From positions 1 to 16,734 of the forward strand of contig JAHEHQ010000011.1 of assembly GCA_024644505.1 (NCBI GenBank): a DNA stretch of 16,734 nt, written 5' to 3'. The stretch comes from Gammaproteobacteria bacterium. GTDB lineage: Bacteria > Pseudomonadota > Gammaproteobacteria > Chromatiales > Chromatiaceae. This document shows positions 1 to 7,858 of this stretch, piece after piece. Under the pieces are notes generated by a model, which saw only the letters and a list, made by a program, of their open reading frames with translations, was not told where the DNA came from and did not search any database. The translations under genes and the position numbers were made by a program. Each line of letters starts with the position of its first letter. Position 1 is the first letter of the stretch.

Positions 1-1122
1 GGCCACCGAGGAGGCGTGGCACAGGCGGGTGCAGTGGTCGACATTGTTGGTGCCGAAGCCGGTGCGCACCAGCTTCTGGAAAAGATAGGCCTCTTCGTTG
101 GAGCCCTTGGCCGAGCCGAATCCCGCCAGGGCACCAGGGCCATCCCGATCGCGGATGTGGGACAGGCCGGCGGCTGCCAGGCACAGCGCCTCCTCCCAGC
201 TTGCCTCCCGAAACCCCTGGAACGGGTCATGGGGATTGAGTCCCAGGGCCGCCAGTTTGGGGGCACCGTCGCGGCGCACCAGCGGCACCGTCAGGCGATG
301 ACTGTGGTGGACATAGTCGCACCCGAAACGTCCCTTCACACAGAGACGGCCCCGGTTGGCGGGGCCGTCGCGCCCGGTCACATGATGGATGCGGTCGTCC
401 CTGATGTGGTAGGTGAGCTGACAACCCACACCGCAGTAGGGGCACAGGGAGTCGACCTGCCTGTCGGTCGTCTCCGGGCCCATGATCGCCGCTGGCGTCA
501 GGGCCCCCGTGGGGCAGGCCTGCACGCAGTCACCGCAGGCGACGCAGGAACTTTCGCCCATCGGGTCGTCGGCGTCGAAGAGAATGTGGGATGCGGATCC
601 CCGCCCGCCGTAGCCGATCACGTTGTTGACCTGAGCGTCCCGGCAGGCCCGCAGACATCGGGTGCACTGGATGCAGGCGTCCAGGTTGACCGAGATCGCG
701 GGGTGGGAGTCGTCCGGCGGCGGTTGTCGGCGCCCCGGGAAGCGGGGGGCACCCATAGCCAGCTTGTCCGCCCATCGTTGGAGTTCGTTTCCCGGTATAC
801 AAGGGGTTTCGGGCATGTCGGATTGCAGCAGTTCGATCACCATCTTCCGGGCCCGGCGCGGGCGGTCACCGGCAGTGTTCACCACCATGCCTTCCAGGGG
901 GGGTCGGCAACAGGCGGGGGCCAGCGCTCTCTCGCCCTCGATCTCGACCACGCAGGCCCGGCAGTTGCCGTCCGCCGGCAGTCCTTGCATGTAGCAGAGA
1001 CGGGGAATTTCCGCGCCCGCCCGATGCGCGATCTCCAGCAGGTTCTCGTCGGGTCGGGCACTGACCGGCCTGCCGTCCAGGGTGAACCGGACCCGATCGA
1101 CGTCTTCAGGTCGGTCAGTCAC
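1..1122 (-). CDS. fdsA: NAD-dependent formate dehydrogenase alpha (catalytic) subunit, C-terminus cut off by window edge
   Basis: Catalytic subunit of a cytoplasmic, molybdenum (or tungsten) bis-MGD formate dehydrogenase that oxidises formate to CO2. The 374 visible residues show, in order: an N-terminal [2Fe-2S] ferredoxin domain (C43, C54, C57, C71/72), a two-cluster ferredoxin region (C150-x2-C-x2-C-x3-C and C193-x2-C-x2-C-x3-CP), the [4Fe-4S] motif CPYCGVGC at 227-234 with C261, and the start of the molybdopterin domain. In the motif NVDHCTRLCHASSVA the residue that is Sec or Cys in this family is Cys368 (TGC), so this is the selenium-free form. The GTG start at 1122 overlaps the end of the upstream beta-subunit gene by 8 bases, implying translational coupling. 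The rest of the gene, about 600 residues by family length, lies to the left of the window. No Tat signal is seen, which fits a cytoplasmic enzyme. Confidence 0.93.
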   Translation of the reverse strand, partial: MTDRPEDVDRVRFTLDGRPVSARPDENLLEIAHRAGAEIPRLCYMQGLPADGNCRACVVEIEGERALAPACCRPPLEGMVVNTAGDRPRRARKMVIELLQSDMPETPCIPGNELQRWADKLAMGAPRFPGRRQPPPDDSHPAISVNLDACIQCTRCLRACRDAQVNNVIGYGGRGSASHILFDADDPMGESSCVACGDCVQACPTGALTPAAIMGPETTDRQVDSLCPYCGVGCQLTYHIRDDRIHHVTGRDGPANRGRLCVKGRFGCDYVHHSHRLTVPLVRRDGAPKLAALGLNPHDPFQGFREASWEEALCLAAAGLSHIRDRDGPGALAGFGSAKGSNEEAYLFQKLVRTGFGTNNVDHCTRLCHASSVA

Positions 1123-2782
1123 CTGTCACCTCGTCCGGAAAATACTTCAGGACGCTGAGCATGGGGTTCGGCGCGGCCTGGCCCAGACCACAGATGGAGG
1201 TGTCAGTCATTACCGATGCCAGTTCCTCCAGCAGGTCCCGATCCCATTCCAGCTGCTCCATCAGCAGTGCCGCCTTTTCCGTCCCCACCCGGCAGGGCGT
1301 GCATCGTCCGCAGGATTCCCGGGCGAAGAATCCCATGGCATTGACGGCGGTTTCACGGGCGCTGTCCCGCTGGGACAGCACGATGATTGCCGCCGAACCC
1401 AGGAAGCACCCATGGGGCTTCAGGGTGTCGAAATCGAGGGGAATGTCCGCGAGCGAAGCGGGCAGAATGCCGCCGGAAGCGCCCCCCGGAAGATAGGCGT
1501 ACAGCTCATGACCCTCCTGCATTCCCCCGCAATGTTCCCTTATCAGCTCCCGCAGGCTGATACCCGCCGGCGCCATGTGAACCCCGGGACGGGCCACCCG
1601 CCCGCTGACCGAGAAGGCGCGCAGACCGCTGTGGCCACGGCGTCCCTGTCTCGTGAACCATTCCGATCCCTGTTCAAGCAGGTCCGGCACCCAATGAAGA
1701 GTCTCCATGTTGTGCACCAGAGTGGGTCTGCCGAACAGTCCGGCCTGGGCCACGTAGGGGGGGCGAAGCCGCGGCATGCCCCGCCGCCCCTCGATGGATT
1801 CGATCATCGCCGATTCCTCGCCGCAGACATAGGCCCCGGCGCCCCGGCGCATTTCCACGGGCGGCATGTCATACGGCGGGTCCGCGAGGAGCCGCTTCAA
1901 CTCCCGCTGCAGCATTCCGCGGATGCCCGCATATTCGTCGCGCAGGTAGATATAGATCTTTTCAATACCGACCACGCGAGCGGCGATCAGCATGCCCTCC
2001 AGAAAGCGGTGGGGGTCCTGCTCCAGAAAATGCCGGTCCTTGAAGGTGCCGGGTTCACCCTCGTCGATATTGACCGCCATGAGCCGGGGTCCAGGCTGGT
2101 CCCGGACTATGCGCCACTTGCGGCCCGCGGGAAAGCCGGCGCCGCCCAGGCCCCGCAGTCCGGCGTCCTCAAGGGTCTGAATCACCCTGTCCGCCGGAAG
2201 AGAGCCTTGCTCGACCCGAAGCAGCTGCCGGTATCCACCAGCGGCACGGTAGGCATCGTAATCTATGCCTGCGGGAAGCTCGGGCAGGACTTCCCCTGCC
2301 GCCACCCGGGATTGGACGGCATCGGCCGTTGCCCCGCCCACCGGATTCATGCCGACGACGGCAACCGGCGCCTCGGCGCAGCGCCCCACGCAGGACACCC
2401 TTTGCATGCGCACCCCGTCACCCAGGGCGGACTCCAGGTCTTCCAGGAGCGTTTCTGCGCCCGCCATGGCACAGGCCAGGGAATCGCACACCCTCACCGT
2501 GACGGGCGGCGGTGGGTATTGGCTCTCCCTGACCAGGTCGAAATGGTGGTAGAAGCTGGCCACTTCGTACACCTCGGCAACGGAAAGCCGCATTTCCCCG
2601 GCCAGTGCCGCCAGGTTCGAAACGCTTATGCAGCCTTCACTGTCCTGGATCCGGTGCAGGTGCTCCAGCAGCAGGTCGCGGCGGCGCGGTGCATCGCCCA
2701 GCAGTTCGCGGACCCGGGCGAGCGCTGCCTGATCGACAGCGCGTCCGCGGGGTTGGCCGCGTTTTTTACGGTGTGTGGGCAT
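1115..2782 (-). CDS. fdsB: NAD-dependent formate dehydrogenase, fused gamma-beta subunit (NuoE-NuoF-like)
   Basis: Diaphorase part of the soluble formate dehydrogenase: it passes electrons from the alpha subunit through FeS clusters and FMN to NAD+. Residues 1-145 are a NuoE/FdsG-like thioredoxin fold with a [2Fe-2S] site (C99, C104, C131, C135). Residues from about 170 on are NuoF/FdsB-like, with the glycine-rich nucleotide/FMN segment GLRGLGGAGFPAGRKW (209-224), the conserved CGEESAMIESIEG (320-332) and a C-terminal [4Fe-4S] motif SCGRCTPCRVG (C491, C494, C497) completed by C531. Many organisms encode these two subunits separately; here they are one 555-residue chain. I chose ATG 2782 because the 32 codons upstream do not resemble the family, but no clear ribosome binding site is visible there. 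It overlaps fdsA and is probably first in the operon. Confidence 0.92.
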   Translation of the reverse strand: MPTHRKKRGQPRGRAVDQAALARVRELLGDAPRRRDLLLEHLHRIQDSEGCISVSNLAALAGEMRLSVAEVYEVASFYHHFDLVRESQYPPPPVTVRVCDSLACAMAGAETLLEDLESALGDGVRMQRVSCVGRCAEAPVAVVGMNPVGGATADAVQSRVAAGEVLPELPAGIDYDAYRAAGGYRQLLRVEQGSLPADRVIQTLEDAGLRGLGGAGFPAGRKWRIVRDQPGPRLMAVNIDEGEPGTFKDRHFLEQDPHRFLEGMLIAARVVGIEKIYIYLRDEYAGIRGMLQRELKRLLADPPYDMPPVEMRRGAGAYVCGEESAMIESIEGRRGMPRLRPPYVAQAGLFGRPTLVHNMETLHWVPDLLEQGSEWFTRQGRRGHSGLRAFSVSGRVARPGVHMAPAGISLRELIREHCGGMQEGHELYAYLPGGASGGILPASLADIPLDFDTLKPHGCFLGSAAIIVLSQRDSARETAVNAMGFFARESCGRCTPCRVGTEKAALLMEQLEWDRDLLEELASVMTDTSICGLGQAAPNPMLSVLKYFPDEVTGD

Positions 2783-2851
2783 AGATTGATATGTCAGGTG
2801 TTCAGTTTGGCAGCATAATGGACTATTCCCGCCTCGTATTCGTAACGCATT

Positions 2852-2927
2852 GTAGCCTGTGTTGAGCTTGCGAAACACGGGTGACCCTGGTCACGATTTC
2901 CCCACGTCTCGTACCTCAACGCATTAG
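2852..2927. repeat. Dispersed palindromic repeat, copy 1 (degenerate right arm)
   Basis: The left arm (2852-2881, beginning GTAGCCTGTGTTGAGC) matches the left arm of the copy at 9403 with a single T/C difference. The right arm (about 2900-2927) is a decayed version of the other copy's right arm. Its centre holds a different sequence, a GTGACC/GGTCAC dyad. It sits in the divergent gap between the fds operon and pabB. It looks like a REP/MITE-type intergenic element; no transposase is nearby. Confidence 0.7.
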
Positions 2928-3050
2928 CTTAAAAACTCCTGACTAATTATCCAGCCTGTGACGCTTTACCCCGCTAAAAAATTTACAATAACGGGGTATG
3001 GAACTCTTCGGCTACAACCACAAAACGATTTACCTGATAAAGGTACGGCT

Positions 3051-4457
3051 TTGAATTCGCCTGAAATTCGCGATTTTCCCTATTACGAAGACAGTGCCAC
3101 CTTGTTTTCACTTATACGGAAACGTCCCTGGTCGGTGTTCCTCGACAGCGGACGCCCCAGATGCGATCAGGGCCGCTACGATATCCTCAGCGCGGATCCC
3201 GGGACTGTCCTGATCACCCGCGGGCAACAGACAGAGATACGTCGGTCCGGTGAAATCCGATTGTCCCTGGATGATCCCTTTACGCTGGTGCAGGAAGCCC
3301 TGGGTCCCAGGGTACAGGGACCGGACGACATCCCCTTTTCTGGCGGCGCCATAGGCTGCTTCGGATACGACTTGGGCCGTCGTCTGGAGCGCCTGCCGGA
3401 TGTTGCACCGGACCTGGGCGGACTGCCGGAAATGATGGTCGGTATCTACGACTGGGCCCTGGTTGTGGATCATCTCGAGCGGCGCAGCTGGTTGGTGGGC
3501 ACCGATGCCCAAAGGATGCATGACGCCGCAGAATTCCTGAAATCCAGACTTCCGCAGATGGAGAAAAAAGAACGGGGTCCTGCGTTCCGGGTATTGGGAG
3601 AGGTGGAGTCCGACATGGACCAGGGGCGGTACCTCAAATCGATCCGCCGCATCAAACACTACATCCGGGAAGGGGACTGCTATCAGGTAAATCTCGCCCG
3701 CTGTTTCGGTGTGCCGGCTGAAGGCGACACCTGGCAGGCCTACAGACTGCTTCGGCAGCTCAATGCCGCACCTTACGGCGCTTACCTGAATACGCCTTAC
3801 TGCCGGGTGATGAGTTCCTCGCCGGAGCGGTTTCTGCAGGTGCGACATGGGGTGGTGGAAACGCGCCCCATCAAGGGCACCTGCCCCCGCGGCAGCGAAC
3901 CGGCGGAGGATCGGATGCTTGCCGACAGGTTGGCAAACAGTCCGAAAGACCGGGCCGAGAACCTGATGATCGTCGATCTGCTACGCAATGACCTGGGCAA
4001 GGTATGTGCCGTCGGCAGCGTGGATGTCCCGGAGATGTTCAAGGTGGAGCATTTTGCCCGGGTGCATCACCTGGTGAGCACGGTGCGGGGCACTCTGGCT
4101 GAAGGCGAGACCGCTGCGTCACTGCTGCGCGCCTGCTTTCCCGGCGGTTCCATTACGGGTGCCCCGAAGCTCAGGGCAATGGAGATCATAGAAGAGCTGG
4201 AGACCCAGCGTCGGGGTCTCTATTGCGGGGCCATCGGTTATCTGGGTTTCGACGGGAACATGGATACGAACATCGCCATTCGCACTCTGGTGCACGCCGA
4301 CGACAGGATCCGCTGTTGGGCGGGCGGAGGCATCGTTGCCGATTCCGACCCCGATGCCGAGTATCGCGAGATCCAGGATAAGGCGGCACCGATGCTGGAG
4401 CTGTTGCGTCGGTTTCAGTCGGCATCACCGGCAGAACCCGGCAAGAGGGCGAAGTGA
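3051..4457 (+). CDS. pabB: Aminodeoxychorismate synthase component I
   Basis: Converts chorismate and ammonia to 4-amino-4-deoxychorismate for folate synthesis, normally with the glutaminase PabA, which is not in this window. It is a chorismate-binding enzyme of the TrpE/PabB family. Diagnostic motifs are PIKGTCPRG (the Lys after PI marks PabB rather than TrpE, which has Ala there), ENLMIVDLLRNDLGKVC, PGGSITGAPKLRAMEIIEEL and YCGAIGYLGFDGNMDTNIAIRT. The TTG start at 3051 is preferred: AAAGG lies 7 bases upstream, and the catalytic Lys then falls at residue 275, close to its place in E. coli PabB. A longer frame from GTG 2958 is possible, but its extra 31 residues look unrelated to the family. 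Product 468 residues. The next gene overlaps its stop by 4 bases. Confidence 0.9.
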   Translation: MNSPEIRDFPYYEDSATLFSLIRKRPWSVFLDSGRPRCDQGRYDILSADPGTVLITRGQQTEIRRSGEIRLSLDDPFTLVQEALGPRVQGPDDIPFSGGAIGCFGYDLGRRLERLPDVAPDLGGLPEMMVGIYDWALVVDHLERRSWLVGTDAQRMHDAAEFLKSRLPQMEKKERGPAFRVLGEVESDMDQGRYLKSIRRIKHYIREGDCYQVNLARCFGVPAEGDTWQAYRLLRQLNAAPYGAYLNTPYCRVMSSSPERFLQVRHGVVETRPIKGTCPRGSEPAEDRMLADRLANSPKDRAENLMIVDLLRNDLGKVCAVGSVDVPEMFKVEHFARVHHLVSTVRGTLAEGETAASLLRACFPGGSITGAPKLRAMEIIEELETQRRGLYCGAIGYLGFDGNMDTNIAIRTLVHADDRIRCWAGGGIVADSDPDAEYREIQDKAAPMLELLRRFQSASPAEPGKRAK

Positions 4458-4774
4458 GCGGCAGCAAAAAAGAAAAGTCACCCGGGGCTGATCAGTCCGC
4501 ACCCATGGATCGGGACCCAACATCCATTTGGCACCTCTACATCGTCGCCTGCGCCGACGGAACACTCTATACCGGGATTGCCAAGGACATCGAGGCGAGA
4601 GTGAGGCAGCACAACACCGGCAAAGGGGCAAGATACACACGGGGCAGGCTGCCGGTGTGCCTGGTCCACAGCGAGCGGGTTGGGGCCCATGGCGATGCCC
4701 TGCGCAGGGAACGGCAGGTTAAGATGATGGGTCTGAGGGACAAACGGCGCCTGATCAGGGATGCCAGCCAATAA
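4454..4774 (+). CDS. yhbQ: GIY-YIG nuclease-fold protein, YhbQ/UPF0213 type
   Basis: Small single-domain protein of the URI/GIY-YIG family; YhbQ-type members are linked to DNA processing, but the exact substrate here is unknown. The GIY-YIG core reads LYIVACADGTLYTGIA, followed by the conserved helix DIEARVRQHNTGKGARYTRGR with the family Arg, and then the C-terminal LRRERQVKMMG segment typical of YhbQ. The GTG start at 4454 overlaps the pabB stop (GTGA), with a GAGGG element 4 bases upstream. ATG 4505 is an alternative start that would remove a charged 17-residue extension absent from E. coli YhbQ. It is probably co-transcribed with pabB. Confidence 0.85.
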   Translation: MSGSKKEKSPGADQSAPMDRDPTSIWHLYIVACADGTLYTGIAKDIEARVRQHNTGKGARYTRGRLPVCLVHSERVGAHGDALRRERQVKMMGLRDKRRLIRDASQ

Positions 4775-4787
4775 CGGAGACCCATCT

Positions 4788-5654
4788 ATGAAACGTCTGT
4801 CAGTTATCTCGTTGATCGTGCTGCTGTTGGGCATCCAGGCCCTTCCCGCTCCGGCGACGGTATCCGGCGAACCGGTACTCAGCCAGATCCAGTCGAGCAA
4901 CCGTGATTTCAGCGAGCCCCACGATATCGTGCTTTCACCCGACGGCAGTCTGCTGTTCGTCGCGGACAATGGCAATGACCGGATCGTCGTACTCGACCCG
5001 CTCACACTGGAACGCCGGGCCACGCTGGGTGAGGGCCTGGTCTCTGCACCCCACGATGTCTGTTTCGACAGGGACGGCCGTCTGATCGTTGCAGATACGG
5101 GCAACAACAGAATTGCTGTCTTTGAGCTTAAGGACATGAATTTGAGTCTCGTCGGGGAGATTTCGGAGCGTATCCTGAGTCCGGAGGGGGTGGCGGTTCA
5201 TGAAGACGGGCGGGTGTTCGCAACAGGGGCCGGTTCCGGGAATCTCGTAGTCTATAGAGAAGGCCAAGTGGTTGCCGAAAAGAAAGGTTTTTCGGCCCCC
5301 CACGATGTGGAGTTCGATCGGGAGGGGGGGATCTGGGTCGCGGACGCCAACCACAATCGTATGGTTAAGCTCGACGAGAATCTGAAGGTTGTCCGGATCG
5401 TCTCCGGTACACCGTTTGATTTCAGCGGACCCAGATATGTGGATTTCGACCAGCTCAACCGCATGTTCGTTGCCGACAAGTACAGCAACAGCATCAAGGT
5501 GATCTCACCGGAGGGTGAACTCGTGCAGGTCCTGGGCGGCGGGAAGTCCGGGGTTTTCGACCGTCCCGAAGGTGTGGAGATCCGGGGCGGCGACCTGTGG
5601 TTCTCCGATACCTACAACAACCGGATCGTGCGCTATCGCATGACGCCCAGATAG
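4788..5654 (+). CDS. Exported NHL-repeat beta-propeller protein
   Basis: Predicted periplasmic or secreted protein of 288 residues. Residues 1-22 form a classical signal peptide (MKR, hydrophobic core, cleavage near APA). The rest consists of six NHL-like repeats, each with a P-x-[DG]-[IV]-x-[FVL] strand and a VAD-x-x-N-x-R-[IMV] segment, for example VADNGNDRIVVLD, VADTGNNRIAVFE, VADANHNRMVKLD and FSDTYNNRIVRYR; this is enough for a closed six-bladed propeller. The third repeat has lost the DxxNxR signature (ATGAGSGNLVV). No catalytic residues are recognised, so binding or scaffolding is more likely than an enzyme. ATG 4788 has GGAG 8 bases upstream and gives a proper signal peptide. It follows yhbQ closely and converges on mobB with only a 22-base gap. 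Confidence 0.8.
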   Translation: MKRLSVISLIVLLLGIQALPAPATVSGEPVLSQIQSSNRDFSEPHDIVLSPDGSLLFVADNGNDRIVVLDPLTLERRATLGEGLVSAPHDVCFDRDGRLIVADTGNNRIAVFELKDMNLSLVGEISERILSPEGVAVHEDGRVFATGAGSGNLVVYREGQVVAEKKGFSAPHDVEFDREGGIWVADANHNRMVKLDENLKVVRIVSGTPFDFSGPRYVDFDQLNRMFVADKYSNSIKVISPEGELVQVLGGGKSGVFDRPEGVEIRGGDLWFSDTYNNRIVRYRMTPR

Positions 5655-5676
5655 GGTCGTGGAGGGAAGAGCCCGG

Positions 5677-6246
5677 TCATACCAGCGCGCGCAGATGCCG
5701 GGTGCCCGCTTTCAGGCCTTCCTGATCGAGCAGTCTCTGCGCTATGAAGCCGGCGATCTCGTCCGGCCGGTTCAGGTCCAGTCTGCAGACGTCCCCCACC
5801 AGTTCGGTTTGGAGTGAGTCGGTGGCGACGGCTATGACATTGGGGTCCCGGGGGTGGATCAGGGGTTTCCCCAGTTTCTGCCGGTGCAGTTCGATCTTGG
5901 GGATGGGTGCCCGCTTGAAGCCCTCCACCAGAACCAGGTCGAGACAACCGGGGTCAAGGGTGTTTAGAATGTCGCCAAGCGCGGGTTCCTGTCGCTGTTC
6001 CGGCGTTTCCCTGATCCAGGCGATGCGATCGCGGGAGGCAACGAGCACCTGTTCGGCGCCGGACGCACGCAGTTTGAAGCTGTCCTTGCCCGCATGGTCC
6101 ACCTCGAAGCTGTGGTGCGCGTGCTTTACCATACCAATGCGCAGCCCCCGGGCTTTGAGCAATGGGATCAGCCGGGTCAGCAGGGTGGTTTTACCTGTTC
6201 CGCTGTAGGCGCAGAAACCCAGGACAGGCAATGGGTACTGGATCAT
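5677..6246 (-). CDS. mobB: Molybdopterin-guanine dinucleotide biosynthesis adaptor protein MobB
   Basis: GTP-binding accessory protein for making the bis-MGD cofactor used by both formate dehydrogenases in the window. It has a P-loop near the N-terminus (GFCAYSGTGKTTL, about residues 10-22), the family segment GMVKHAHHSFEVDHAGKDS, the GA-x-Q motif ASGAEQVLVAS, and LDLVLVEGFKRAPIPKIELHR. At 189 residues it is of normal length. ATG 6246 is chosen because it overlaps the mobA stop (ATGA) and has AAGGAGGG 9 bases upstream, inside the end of mobA. It is the last gene of the tupA-mobA-mobB operon. Confidence 0.92.
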   Translation of the reverse strand: MIQYPLPVLGFCAYSGTGKTTLLTRLIPLLKARGLRIGMVKHAHHSFEVDHAGKDSFKLRASGAEQVLVASRDRIAWIRETPEQRQEPALGDILNTLDPGCLDLVLVEGFKRAPIPKIELHRQKLGKPLIHPRDPNVIAVATDSLQTELVGDVCRLDLNRPDEIAGFIAQRLLDQEGLKAGTRHLRALV

Positions 6247-6845
6247 GATATGGCACCCTCCTTTTGCAGTTGATCCCGATCCTGCGGCGTATTGATGTTG
6301 CGAAAGGTGTCCGGCCGATCGGAAAAATCCGCCAGGACTGTCCGACGCCTTGCATACCACAGGTCGATCTTGCGGTCGCCCTGAGCCAGAAACCCTTCCA
6401 GGTCGGCCATCAGTCTCACCGGCAGCAGGGCATACACAGGCTGCATGCGATTCCCGTCATGGGCCACGGCTATCTCGCTTCCCGGGATCTCCAGGGTATC
6501 CATCATTCTGGCGGCGTAATCCGGCGGCACCAGGGGTCCGTCACAGGGAAGCGTCAGAATGTAGGGGGTGGTGGCAGCCGCCATTGCGGAAGCGAATCCC
6601 GCCAGGGGGCCCTGAAAGCCATCCAGGGTGTCGCTGACCACCGGGTATCCTAGTGCCTCGTACTGTTTGGCATTTCGATTGGCGTTGATCAGGACTGTAC
6701 CGACCTGTGGGGCGATCGCATTCAGGATATGGGCTATCAGAGGCCGGCCTTCCAGCTCAACCAGCCCCTTGTCCGAACCGCCCATGCGGCGGCCGCGCCC
6801 ACCGGCCAGAATGACGGCAGTCAGATCCTGTGAGGAAATTCCCAC
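6243..6845 (-). CDS. mobA: Molybdenum cofactor guanylyltransferase MobA
   Basis: Transfers GMP from GTP to molybdopterin to form MGD. The nucleotidyltransferase signature LAGGRGRRMGGSDKGL lies near the N-terminus; further family elements are DGFQGPLAGFASAM, LPCDGPLVP and the C-terminal FRNINTPQD segment. At 200 residues it is of normal length. The start is GTG 6845, only 12 bases after the tupA stop; no strong ribosome binding site is visible, so it may depend on translation of tupA. It overlaps mobB by 4 bases. Confidence 0.93.
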   Translation of the reverse strand: MGISSQDLTAVILAGGRGRRMGGSDKGLVELEGRPLIAHILNAIAPQVGTVLINANRNAKQYEALGYPVVSDTLDGFQGPLAGFASAMAAATTPYILTLPCDGPLVPPDYAARMMDTLEIPGSEIAVAHDGNRMQPVYALLPVRLMADLEGFLAQGDRKIDLWYARRRTVLADFSDRPDTFRNINTPQDRDQLQKEGAIS

Positions 6846-6857
6846 CCGGGACCCGGC

Positions 6858-7685
6858 TCAGTGTCCCGCCAGCTCGGCGTCGGCCGAGGGGGTGAACAGC
6901 GGGGTGCCGGCTATCTCGAAGCTTCCGATGAGAGATTGCCCCGTGGGTGATGTGATCCAGCGAATCAGTCGCGTGGCCCCTTCGAAGTTCACATCGGGAT
7001 GATGTCCGGGATTGACGGCGATGATGCCGTAGGGGTTGTAAAGCCTCGGGTCGCCCTCGAACAGGACCTTCAGCGGGGATTTGACCTGGTAGGCCAGCCA
7101 GGTTCCCCGGTCAGTGAGGGTGTAGGCATCGAGTTCCCCGCTCATCTGGAGCACTTTGCCCATGCCTTGACCTGCTTCGCGGTACCAGTCACCCCGGGGC
7201 TTGACGTGGGCCGACTGCCAAAGGCCTGACTCCTTTTTGTGGGTGCCGGAGTCATCGCCCCGGGAGATAAACAGGGCGCGTTTCCCGGCGATCCTTTCGA
7301 GGGCGTCGGTGGCATCGGTGCTGCCGGTTATACCTGCGGGATCCCCAGCTGGGCCCACGATGACGAAATCGTTGTACATCACGCCGCGCCGGTCCACGCC
7401 ATGCCCTTGTTCGACGAATGCCTTTTCCGCGCCGGGGGCGTGCACCAGCACCAGGTCCACGTCACCGTCCCTCCCCATGCGCAATGCCTTGCCGGTGCCC
7501 ACGGCGATGACATGAACCTTGTAGCCGGTCTCTTTTTCGAAGGCCGGCAGCAACACCCCGAGGAGCCCGGAGTTGTCTGTACTGGTGGTGGTTGCCATGC
7601 GCAGCGTCCGTTGAACCTCGGCGGAGATCAGTGGCGTGACAAGCAACAGCGACAACAGAACCAATGTCCGCGAAGGACGAATCAT
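6858..7685 (-). CDS. tupA: Periplasmic tungstate-binding protein TupA
   Basis: Substrate-binding protein of a TupABC-type ABC importer, which takes up tungstate with preference over molybdate in characterised members. Residues 1-22 form a signal peptide (cleavage near LISA), with no lipobox Cys. The oxyanion-binding signatures are MATTTSTDNSGLL (30-42), DVDLVLVHAPGAEKAFVEQG, FISRGDDSGTHKKE and YTLTDRGTWL. ATG 7685 has AGGGGGG about 7 bases upstream. The tupB (permease) and tupC (ATPase) genes normally found beside it are absent; mobA follows instead. A strong sigma54-type promoter lies 37 bases upstream of the start. Its place in a cofactor operon suggests that metal capture and MGD synthesis are induced together. 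Confidence 0.92.
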   Translation of the reverse strand: MIRPSRTLVLLSLLLVTPLISAEVQRTLRMATTTSTDNSGLLGVLLPAFEKETGYKVHVIAVGTGKALRMGRDGDVDLVLVHAPGAEKAFVEQGHGVDRRGVMYNDFVIVGPAGDPAGITGSTDATDALERIAGKRALFISRGDDSGTHKKESGLWQSAHVKPRGDWYREAGQGMGKVLQMSGELDAYTLTDRGTWLAYQVKSPLKVLFEGDPRLYNPYGIIAVNPGHHPDVNFEGATRLIRWITSPTGQSLIGSFEIAGTPLFTPSADAELAGH

Positions 7686-7721
7686 GGCAGTACCCCCCTT
7701 GACGTTTATGGCAGATGAAAA

Positions 7722-7738
7722 AGCAAGAGCAATGCCAA
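7722..7738 (-). promoter_or_regulatory. Predicted sigma54 promoter of tupA-mobA-mobB
   Basis: On the minus strand the site reads TTGGCATTGCTCTTGCT, matching 11 of the 13 defined positions of the YTGGCACG-N4-TTGCW consensus, with GG and GC exactly 10 bases apart. The expected transcript start is near 7711, giving a leader of about 26 bases before the tupA ATG. A sigma54 activator gene lies divergently on the other side of the same gap. Confidence 0.75.
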
Positions 7739-7778
7739 GTCGGCGCTTTAACCCCTGTTAGCCGAATTGGGATACATA

Positions 7779-7822
7779 CTGTGTGGAAAAGTCGGTGTAG
7801 AATACCGTTATTCTTACACAGT
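7779..7822. promoter_or_regulatory. Nested inverted repeat, candidate activator (enhancer) site
   Basis: Outer arms ACTGTGT (7779-7785) and ACACAGT (7816-7822) are perfect complements. Inside them lies a second dyad, GTGTAGAATA and TATTCTTACAC (7795-7819), complementary except for one bulged base around a CCGT centre. The centre is about 95 bases upstream of the predicted tupA transcript start, a normal position for a sigma54 activator site. That the neighbouring NtrC-type protein binds here is inference. Confidence 0.4.
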
Positions 7823-7858
7823 TTCTTACCCGGGCACGGGATCGTCTGAGATTTCAGG

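Noticed and set aside
16..1158. Long plus-strand open frame over the alpha-subunit gene
   Set aside because: It is the complement of fdsA; the minus frame carries clear FeS and molybdopterin motifs and the plus frame has none.
1082..2818. 578-codon plus-strand open frame over fdsB
   Set aside because: Shadow of the NuoE-NuoF-like gene in GC-rich DNA; no recognisable domain.
2822..2832. GG-N9-GC near the fds/pabB gap as a sigma54 promoter
   Set aside because: The spacing is one base short of the required 10, and the -12 half is not TTGC.
3108..3848. 246-codon minus-strand open frame inside pabB
   Set aside because: It lies wholly within pabB, whose frame has all the family motifs.
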